A stretch of 64,000 bases of DNA from Conchocele bisecta. Lineage: Eukaryota > Mollusca > Bivalvia > Lucinida > Thyasiridae. How positions within the stretch are numbered: position 1 is the stretch's first letter; every line of letters starts with the position of its first letter. Positions 23,501 through 35,500 of this stretch are shown piece after piece. The translations under genes and the position numbers were made by a program. The notes under the pieces were generated by a model. The model did no database searches. It had not been told where the DNA came from and worked only from the letters and a program-made list of their open reading frames with translations. The stretch spans positions 32,484,462 to 32,548,461 of the forward strand of contig CM055271.1 of NCBI GenBank assembly GCA_029237695.1, written 5' to 3'.

Positions 23501-26500
23501 TTTCATCCAATATTTCTTATATGCATATTATTTATACTAATGAATATGGCTGACCGTCGATAAAAATATAATCAAGATGTCGCCGGTTTGTTTACAACTG
23601 AAGAGGCACATATACTACTATTCTGTATTGCATGTACTGAATTAGTCATAGTACCGGTATACAACATATGGGAATTATTGACCTTGAGCCAGCAATAACC
23701 TCCCTCTCCCCTCCCCCCCCCCCCCATGTGGGATGTGTAAACAAGTCGTCAATGCGAGGGTCTTTGCTACAAGCTGTCATAAAATCATCCAAAATAACCA
23801 TATGTTTGACCTTCGGGTCAAAAGAAAGAGTCTCATTCCTGATGTTTGGGTATTCCTTGGATAAATTCAAACTGGAACAAGACTGTTGTTTTAATGACGT
23901 CATATGTCGCCAAAGTTACACCCATTCTACTAATATTTATTTATGTATAATTGGTCTAGCGTCGAAATGATTCTAACATCAGATTTACATTTTGGATAGT
24001 GGGTGGTGGTCGGGCGAATGAGACGGCGTAAATTAACGGTATGGGTTCCTCCTTATAGGAATCACGATTTGCCTGGTTTGGCCCTCAGGTACGTTTCCAA
24101 TGTTTCGTTGTAGTTCGGGATAAAGGTTATCTGCTTATATTTCGCGGTGTCAAGGGTAACGGGGATGACGTCTATCAAGCCTGGATTGACGGCTCTGGCG
24201 TCAGTACAGACGTCAGATGCGGTTACATTAACTCCACATGCTGCGACAATCATTACCGAAATAAAATAGTTGATGAGTGGGAAAGACAAGGAATCCAAAC
24301 GGTAAGTCGCACGCATACACACACGCCTGCGTTAATCTTACCCAGATTATCAACGTTTCTGAACACCTATTGACAATACCAACTCGCAGTCAATCACTGT
24401 GTCTGTCTGAGCCTGAGCTCAAGCGTTAGTAACGCGCTAGAACTATAATGGGATAGACGGCACTTAATAGATGAATCGCCAATAAGGATCGCAAAACCAT
24501 TCATATTTGCGATTCAAACATTATCTAAACTTGTGATGGGTTTCTACGGAGCCCCGCAGGGTACGTAGATCTCTTTGATTTATTAATTCTTTCCCACGAT
24601 ATAACAATTCGTTCCTTTAATTTTTTAACAATTCGTTCCTACGAATTAACAATTCGTTTCCATAAATTAACAATTAGTTCCCTCAATTTAGCAATTCGTT
24701 CCCACGAAATAACAATTCGTTCCAACGGAACGAATTGTTAATTCGTGGGAACGAATTGTTATATCGTTGAAAGAATTGTTAATTCGCGGGAACGAATTGT
24801 TATATTCGTGGGAACGAATTAATAAAAAAAACAGTTCGTATCCCCTTTGGGGCTCTATAGGTGTCAGTGTTAAATGACGAGTAACGCGTTTTTAGAAATA
24901 CAAATGTATGTATTTTATACAATTATATTTCATACATTCTAAGCGTTAGCAACGACTTGTGTGACATGTAAACGTACATGCCCACTCAGTAGGTTATACT
25001 ATAGGGAGTCAGATAGTTTTGTATATTCTGTAGATATGACATTTTCTGGCAAATTAAACATTCATTCACCATTATCCCACGTATTGGATGGCATTATTAT
25101 ACATTATATATCAGACGTAGATTTCCACATTGATATCAGGGGCGATAACCGTGTTTCCTTAAAATGTTAACGAACACATTATTACTATTTATTATCTGTA
25201 TTTACTTTTTGATGTGCAATAATCATACTTTATAATCGATTGAAAATATTATTTTTTCAGGCGACATTTTTGCATGTAAAAATAGCCCGATACCACCGCG
25301 AGGCACTATCAGTAAAATAAATATTACTGAGTGGGCATGTACCTTAACCCTTAGAAACTGGGACACGTATACTGTCGTCTGCTGTCGATTTATAGTTTGT
25401 CTTATTTCTCAATAAAAGTATGCTTTGAAAACACTTTAGAATCTATTCCATTGGAAAGGATTCTAAAGTGTTATCAACACATGGGTTGGATGAGAAAAAT
25501 GGAAAATAAAAATTAAACTGCAGACGACAAAATTTAATTCAGCATTGTAAGGGTTAATGGATGATAGTCCTGTGTCTGTTTTTGCCAGGTGAGATTCTCA
25601 TTTTACAAAGAAGGAGAGGAAGTGGCCTTTGTGGTGTTTGACGGCGCCGGAAGTACGCCGGTAGACTGGTTCTCCAACCCCAATATCCTCGACTCCACGT
25701 GGCCCAATCTGAAAGTCAACAGTCAAGCTAACTTCACCATGGACAGGTATATCACCAGTTGCCAATTTCACAAAAATTGCTAAGTACACTTATCCAAGGT
25801 GTATAATCACGTGGTTACAACAACAACAACAAGTGCTGAAACTTCCAGAAGGCCTCCGATTTAAAGTACGTATTTCTGTATTGTTTCCTTATTATGTAAC
25901 GGATTTTGATGAAATATGGCGCATCAAACGCGTCTTGTTAAGCTGCATTTGGTCTCGGTACTTCTTTCGTTTTTGAGAAGAATCGATTTCCGTGTCTACT
26001 TACACGGAAATCGATTCTTCGCAAAAACGACATAAGTATGTGCCGAACTCCCGGGACCACCAAATTCAGCTCATGAAGATGCGAATTTCCCAGATTGACA
26101 CAAATGTGGAATAGCAAAACACAGACGATAAGAGCCACCCGGCACGGCCGGATCCGGAAATAACTAATGTAGACCCCTAGGGGTGCGCAGGGGGTGGACC
26201 ATCTATCCTATTATGGAACTGACTATAAATGTTCAAGTTCCGAATTATGTGAAATTTTATGTGAGCACGATATAACTTTCTTGTTAGAATCGTGGTCAGG
26301 TAGTGAGTCGAACTAAAAGGTTATAAAGGGTACATTTCGACATGAAAGGGCTTAGTGGTGGTATTATGAATATGTTAAAAACTCTATTAGGAAAGGTGTT
26401 AAAATTATTAGATCGCATCACGACACAATAGTATGGCTAAAATTAGACAAGGTGTATTTTTCGCTTGAGAGCGATGTGTATTTATGCGGGGCATATATAT

Positions 26501-29500
26501 GGGGGGAATGATTCACCAGCATACAATACTGTAAATGTGGACTTATTTCAGTTCTGCAGGATGATGTAAACCATTTTGAGCAGCTAGGTTGTGTATTAGT
26601 TGCAGGTGACTTTAATGGCCGTGTCGGTACAAAACCAGATTTTATCCCGTCAACACAGTGCGTATGTGCCGTGAAACACGGTGCCGTGAAACATTTTTGA
26701 TATCCAGTCAATACAATTTTTGCATTTTACAGCCATTTGAAGGTGTTGACGGGATAAATAGAATAGTAGGTTAGTGCCGTGAATGGGAAAAAATATCTGG
26801 CGCGGCAGAGCCTCGCCCATCCCGTTTCCTGAGCCTTGCCAGATATTTTTTCCCATTCACGGCACTAACCTACTATTCTCAATCTATTTTCCTTATTTCT
26901 GAACCAAAGTATATGTTGTGACCACTCATTTGAACCGTCTCGGCGAGACGGTTCAAATGAGTGGTCACAACATATACTTCTGATGAGAAATAAAGAAATT
27001 ATTGAGCCTTGCCGGATATTTTTTCCCATTCACGGCACTGACCTACTATTCTCTATATATTGTACATGATTTGCGTAACCGAATAACAGACTGTGTATAC
27101 TATGATCCTGGTATATGTTTGCCGAGGGTATCCATGGACAAATCTAGCAATACCCAAGGCAGTAAATTATTGGACGTGTGTAAAACTACGGGTTATCGGT
27201 TAGCAAATGGTAGGCTGGGTTCCGATAAAGACAATGGTCATTATAAAGTTGTGAGTAAAAATGGTTTGAGTGTAATTGATTACTTATTGCTGAAACATGA
27301 ACATTTCCATAGGGTGTCTGACTTTAGAGTTTGTTACTTCAGTGAATTGTCAGACCATGCTGGTTTACACTTTTCTCTGCATGCTTGTGAACGATTTGTA
27401 GAAATGTCTCAGGGGCGTTGCCAGCTTTTCAGAAGGATTACATGATATACTGGATAATGTCGACAGGCATGCTAGGGAAAGTGTAAATGTAGCTGTGTCA
27501 AGTTTTGTTTCTGTAATTCGGGATGTAGCAGATCCTTTATCATGTGTATGCATAAGAAAAGTGACTTCCGGTAAACCTGGTATATTTAGAGGGTTTAATG
27601 CAAATACAATAAGTACATGGTTTGACAATGATTGTGTAACAACTAAGCGAGATTATGTACAGGCATGCAACGCATTTAAAACAGATAAAATCATACAACG
27701 CAGACGGAGCTTGTGCCATGAAAAGACACTATACAAAAATACAGTTAAACGTAAAAGACTCGCACATGAACACAAAAATACAAAAACTATTGAAAGTCTC
27801 AGAAGCAAAAAACCAAAAGACTTCTGGAAAATGTTTTCAAAGCCTGCAAGTAAACAGGACATTAATATACGTGACTTCTTTGAGTACTTCAAGAGCCTAT
27901 CCGACGAAATATTTACAGTGGAAAATGCGGAAGTGGAACATTTTGATGAAATACATGATATCAGTGACAGCGCAATTTTGTAGGAGTAAAATATTCCTAT
28001 ATCTGAAGCGGAAGTATTAAGGGCCATCAAGACTTTAAATGTTGGGAAATCATGTGCATGAGATTTTATATCAAATTAATATTTCCATAACGCGGGGGAT
28101 ATTCTAGTAGTTGTTTAATGTGTTGCTAGATTCGGGATGTTTTCCGGAGGAATGGACGGCTGGAATAATAGTTCCACTCTTCAAGAAAGGGGTTGAAAAT
28201 GACGTACAAAACTACAGAGGAATTACGCTTGTGAGTTGCTTCTCGAAACTACTTACTGTTGTGTTAAATACAAGACTAAATACTTGGTGTAAAAAGAATA
28301 GTGCTATTTCAACGGTGGATGCGATATATGCTCTTCGATGTGTTATCAAAACATATTTAGCCCAAAATAACAAACTATTTTGTGCTTTCATTGACTTGGA
28401 AAAGGCCTTCGATTCTGTTTACAGGAATGCTCTGTGGTTCAAACTTTACAAATTAGGAATAAATGGCAAAATCCTAAGTATGATTCGGGCAAGTTACACT
28501 CATGTAAAGTCATGTGTTATGCATTGTGACGCACATTCGGAACTTTTTGACATATCACTCGGCCTCGGACAAGGGGAGATAATGTCCCCATTGCTATTTT
28601 CATTATTTTTTGAGGACTTGGAGCTATATTTAGTACACAATGGACGCAACTGTCTTACTTTACATGATATCACATTTGTTGTATTACTATATGCAGACGA
28701 TATGGTCATACTTGGTGAAACTCGCGAGGATCTGCAACACAGTCTTGACAATTTATAAATGTACTGCCAAACATGGGGCCTTGAAGTAAATGTCCAAAAA
28801 GCAAGGATAATGGTTTTCCGTAAACGTGGTAGATTAAAGCCGGATGACGTGCTAGAGTACAACGGGATACAGCTGAATATCGTTAGTGACTTTACTTACT
28901 TATGTGCAGTGTTTAATTACAATGGATCATTTGAACAAACATTAGCTGGCAAAGGGCTAAAAGCCATGGGTGTGTTACTACAAAACATTAAAAAAACATG
29001 ACCTTAAACCGAAAACAACGTGTCAACTGTTTGATGCGTTTGTGTCATCGACGATAAACTATGCCTGTGAAGTATGGGGTGTTACCTGCTTACTAAGTCG
29101 AAGGAATTGGAAAGGATACATCTGAAGTTTTGTAAAGCTATTCTGGTTGTAAAATTGTCCACTAGCAACGCGGCAGTGTACGGTGAACTTAGGCATTATC
29201 CGTTATACATTAATCGCTATGTACGTGTTATTAAATATTGGTTTAAACTAATAGAAACTGAAAATGATGTGTATATCATGACGTATTGTGGTAAGACGAG
29301 AAACTGTTTAGTTTAAGTCAAATAATTCTTCTTCTTCTTCTTCCTATCACTGGACGGGGAGCACCCTCTGTTATTATTGATAGATAAGATGTCATATCAA
29401 CAACGTGATAACGGGATAGCTAAGTCGTGTTAACACATTATTAACGTTATACGTCGTCCATAATTATCGCGTCAAGACAACTTGCTATTTGATATTTGTC

Positions 29501-32500
29501 AAATTGGTTTGAAAGCCATTTGTGTATACGGCCGTGTAGTAGCGGGCACGTAACCCTGCAAAACTTGTCATAGGAATTTTGATTGGATTCAGGGCTTCAG
29601 ATAAGGAATTTGTAATTGAATATTGTCACTCCACATTCCTGAAGAAATTGGGTTTTTAAAATTTTTAATTGGCTAAAATAAAATCACACTACTGTTTACA
29701 AATCACAAACAGCAAGTATTGAAAGGTTTGCTTCGAAAGGAAAACATATATTGGCATTTCATTTTCATTTCATCCGTTTATTGTTTTCTGCAGCATCATA
29801 AGCTACCACAACTTTTGCATTGCTTTTTGATACTCGCTACTTCTGATTTCAATTGGGTTTTTAAGCAAATACGCAGCTTATCTGGAGCTCTGGGATTGCC
29901 AACGTATTTCAGTGACGGCGACGTGTTGCAATTTTTCGTCCGCCACCAGTACGTGCATCGTTGCCAGGGAACTGGGTACATGTTGGCTCTGCTCGGGCCT
30001 CACAGTTGTCCATACGGCCCCAGGGACGCCTACCCACAATTCCTGTACTCCACGACGACGTCGTCGGTTGTCATGAGCAACGGCAATAGTAAGTAAGATT
30101 AAGTCCCGCGTTGAGAGGACATTGGGGTAATTCGCAGCCTCAAATATTCGATATTAAAATTAATACTAAGTCATTTTCACAAACTGTTGTTGTTTCTTGT
30201 TTTAGCATAGATTTTTATGCAGGAACAAATTAATATAATCAAAGTCAGGGGGCCGTTTCACTAAACTTCGTACGACTAAAATGAACATAAGTGCAAATTT
30301 AGGATGGTCTGCAAATTTCAATTGATGCTCAATATATACAAATCCAATAATTGCTTACAAGAAAACATTCTTAATGTGAAATGTACAGTCTATCATAATT
30401 TTGCACTTACGAACATTTTAGTCAAACGAGGTTTAGTGAAACGGGCGCCTGGTTCGTATTCTATTAATAATGATGCCATTTAGATGACCGTGTCATTGAC
30501 GTGACTATGATGACTATGTCAGTGACATGACTATTCCATTGACATGACTATGCCAGCGACATGACTATGCCATTGACATGACTATGTCATATAAATGAGT
30601 ATGCCATTGGCATGACTATGTCAGTGACCTGACTATGCCATTGACATGACTATGTCAGTGACCTGACTGTGCCATTGACATGACTATGCCATTGACATGA
30701 ATATACCATTGAAATGACTATACCATTGATATGACTATGTCACTGACATGATTATACCAGAGACATGACAATACCATTGATATGAATATTCCATTGAAAT
30801 GACTATGTCAGTGACATGACTGTGCAAGTGGCATGATTATGAAATTAACATGACTATGTCAGTGGCATGACTTTGCCAATGAGATGAATATACCATTTAT
30901 ATGACTTTGCCATTTACGTAACTAAGTCATTGATATGACTGTGACATTAACATGACTATGACATTAACATCACTATGCCATTGACCTAACTGTATCATTA
31001 ATAGTACTATGCCATTGACCTGACTATGACAATGACATGAATATATATTTGCCATGCCTCCTGTGGCATTGACATGATCATGCTACTGACACGACTATGC
31101 CTATGACATTAGTATGCATTTACCTGGCTATTTCATTGACATGACTGTGTCATTGATAGGATTGGGTCACTGACATGACTGATCAATTGACATGAATATA
31201 CCATTGCCTGTACCGTTTGACATGACTGTACCATTGACATGACTGTACTAATGACATGACTGTACCACTGACATGACTGTACCAATGATATGACTGTTCC
31301 ATTGACATACCATTGACAGGACTGTACCATTGACATGACTGTACAGTTGACATGACTGTACCATTGACAGGACTGTATCATTGACATGGCTGTACCATTG
31401 ACATGGCTGTACCATTGACATGACTGACTGTACCATTGACAGGAGTGTACCATTCACATGACTGTACCATTGACAGGACTGTACCATTGACAAGACTGTA
31501 CCATTGACATGACTATACCAATGATATGATTGTACCGTTGACAGGAAGGTACCATTGACAAGACTGTACCATTGACATGGCGGTAACATTGACATGACTG
31601 ACTGTACCATTGACATGACTGACTCTACCATTTACAGGAGTGTACCATTGACATGACTGTACCATTGACATGACTATACCAATGATATGATGGTACCGTT
31701 GGCAGGACTGTACCATTGACAAGACTGTACCATTGTACCTTTGACAAGACTGTACCATTGACAGGAGGAATGTACCATTGACAAAACTGTACCATTGACA
31801 AGACTGTATCATTGACATGACTATACCAATGATATGATGGTACCGTTGACAGGACAGTATCATTGACAAGACTCTACCATTGACATGGCTGTACCATTGA
31901 CATGATTGCATCATTGACAGGAATGTACCATTGACAAGACTGTACCATTGACATGACTATACCAATGATATGAAGGTACCGTTGACAGGATTGTACCATT
32001 GCCAAGACTGTACCATTGACATGACTGTACCATTGACAGGACTGTATCATTGACATGACTGTTCCATTGACATGACTGTACCATTGTCATGACTGTACCA
32101 TTGACAGGACTCTGTCTTTGACAGGACTGGTCCATTGACAGGACTGTACCATTGACATGACTGTATCATTGACAGGACCGTACCATTGACAAGAATGTAC
32201 CATTGACATGACTATACTAATGACAGGACTGTACCATTGCCAAGACTGTACCATTGACAATACTGTACCATGGAGAAGAATGTACCATTGACAGGACTGT
32301 ACCATTGACAAGACTGTACCATTGACAAGACTGTACCTTTGACATGACTATAATAATGACAGGACTGTACCATTGCCAAGACAAGACTGACCAGAATGTA
32401 CCATTGACATGACTATACTAATGACAAGACTGTAAAATTGCCAAGACTGTACCATTGCCAAGAATGTACCATTGACAAGACTGTACCATTGACAAGACTG

Positions 32501-35500
32501 TACCATTGCCAATACTGTATCATTGACAGGACTGTGCCATTGACAAGACTGTACCATTGGCATGGCTGTACCATTGACAGGACTGTATCATTGACATGAC
32601 TGTACCATTGACATGACTGTAACATTGACAGGACTGTACCTTTGACATGACTGTAGCAGTGACATGATTGTACCGTTGACAGGACTGTAACATTGAGAGG
32701 ACTGTACTATTGACATGACTGTATCATTGACATGACTGCAACATTAACAGGACTGTACCATTGACATGACTGTACCATTGACAGGAATGTACCTTTGAGA
32801 TGACTGTATAATTGACATGACTGTACTATTGACAGGACTGTAAAATTGACAGGACTGTACCATTGACATGACTATACAATTGACATGACTGTACCATTGT
32901 CAGGACTGTACCATTGGCATGACTTTATACTTGACTTGATTGTATACTTGACAAGACTGTACCAATGACATGATGGTACCGTTGACAGGACTGTGCCATT
33001 CACATGACTGTACCATTGACAGGACTGTTCAATTGACATGACTGTATCATTGACATGATGGTACCGTTGACATGACAGTACCATTGACAATACTGTACCA
33101 TTGACAAGACTGTACCAATGATATGATGGTACCGTTGACAGGACTGTGCCATTGACATGACTATATCCAGGCGCGGATACAGGGGGGTCCAGGGGGTCCG
33201 GACCCCTCCCGGCAAAAAAAAAAAAGACAAAAATCTATAATACTCGGATAGTTGGATGGCTTTTTTCGTGGTCTATGTGTGAGGAAATCGCATCTGCGGC
33301 GATCTGGCATTTAAAAATTTCCTGGCGAGGACACCCACACCCCCGACTTTACGATTTCGCGCTCGCGGAGGTCGGCCATGCCGACTTGTAATTATAGACA
33401 CCCCTCCTGCAATTGACAATACTGTACCATTGACAGGACTGTACCATTGACAGGACTGTATCATTGACAGGACTGTACCATTGACATGACTGTACCATTT
33501 ACATGACTGTACCATTGACATGACTTTATCATTGACAGGACTGATCCATTGACAAGACTGTACCATTAACATGACTGTATCATTGACAGGACTGTACCAT
33601 TGACAAAACTGTACCATTGCCAAGACTGTACCATTGACAAGACTGTACCATTACCAAGCATGTACCATTGCCAAGACGGTACCATTGACACGACTGTACC
33701 ATTACCAGGCATGTACCATTGACAGGACTGTACCAGTAACAAGACTGTACCATTGACAAGACTGTACCATTGCCAAGACTGTACTATTGACAGGACTGTA
33801 CCATTGACAAGACTGTACCATTGTCATGGCTGTACCATTGACAATACTGTACCATTGACATGGCTGTACCATTGACAGGATTGTAACATTGAGAGGACTG
33901 TACCAATGACATAGCTGTATCATTGACATGACTGCAACATTGACGGGACTGTACCATTGACATGACTGTATCATTGACAGGACTGTACCTATGAGATGAC
34001 TGTATAATTGACATGGCTGTACTATTGACAGTACTGTAAAATTGACAGGACTGTACCATTGACTATACAATTGACATGACTGTACCATTGACAGGACTGT
34101 ACCATTGACATGACTGTATACTTGACTGTATACTTGACAAGACTGTACCAATGATATGATGGCACCGTTGACAGGACTGTGCCATTCACACGACTGTGCG
34201 ATTGACAAGACTGTTCAATTGACATGACTGTATCATTGACATGATGGTACCGTTGACATGACTGTAACATTGACAATACTGTACCATTGACAAGACTGTA
34301 CCAATGATATGATGACAGTTCTGTACCATTCGGAGTGCGATGACGATTACGGAGGGGGAGGGGGGTGTCCAGGGGATCCGGACCCCCCCCCCCCCTCTCA
34401 CGGCAAATAAAAAAAATACGAAAATCTACAATATTCGAATAATTGGATGATTTTTGTTCATGGCCTAGGTGAGAGGAAATCGCGATCTTGCATTTAAAGA
34501 TTTCCTGGGGGAGGACCCCTACACCCCCCGACTTTACGTGTTCGCGCTTGCGGAGGTCGGCAATGCCGACTTGTAATTACAGACCCTCCCCCCTGCAATT
34601 ATTTCTGTATCTGCGCCTGATATCATTGACATGACTGTACCATTGACAATACTGTACCATTGACATGACTGTACCATTGACAATACTGTACCATTGACAT
34701 GACTGTACCAATGATATGATAGTACCGTTGACAGGACTGTACCATTCACATGACTGTATCATTGACATGACTGTACCATTGACTGGGCTGTACCATTGAC
34801 AGGACTGTACCATTGACATTACTGTACCGTTGACATGAATGTACCATTGACAGGACTGTCCCATTGAGAGGAGTGTACCATTGACATGACTGTATCATTT
34901 ACATGACTGTACCGTTGACATGACTGTACCATTGACATGACCGTACCAATGACAGGAGTGTACCATTGCCATGACTGTACCATTGACAGGACTGTACCAT
35001 TGACATGATGGTACCATAGACATGATGTTACCGTTGTCATTCCTGTGCCATAGAAATGACTGTACCATTGACATGACTGTACCATTTACATGACTGTACC
35101 AATGGTATGATGGTATCGTTGACAGGACTGTAACGTTGACATGACTGTACCATTGACCTGACTGTGCCATTGACACGATGGTAACTTTGACATGATGGTA
35201 CCGTTTGAGATGACAGTATAATTGACATGACTGTACTATTGACAGTACTGTAAATTGACAGGACTGTACCATGGACTATGCAATTGACATGACTGTACCA
35301 TTGACATGACTGTGTACCATTGACATGACTGTATCATTGAGAGGACTGTACCATTGACAGGACTGTACCATTGACATGACTGTACAATTGAAATGACTGT
35401 ACCATGTACCATTGACATGAGTGTACCATTGACATGACTGTACCATTGACATGACTGTACCATTGACATGACTGACTGTACCATTGACAAGAATGTACCA

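Noticed and set aside
24089..24125. Alternative acceptor CCCTCAG at 24088 for gene A exon 4
   Set aside because: In phase 1 it hits TAA, and in phase 0 it does not fit exon 3. The acceptor at 24125 completes the sushi cysteine codon.
29793..29876. Alternative acceptor TTGTTTTCTGCAG for gene A exon 6
   Set aside because: It has a better pyrimidine tract, but using it with the exon 5 exit phase does not keep the frame that continues into exon 7. AAATACGCAG at 29876 does.
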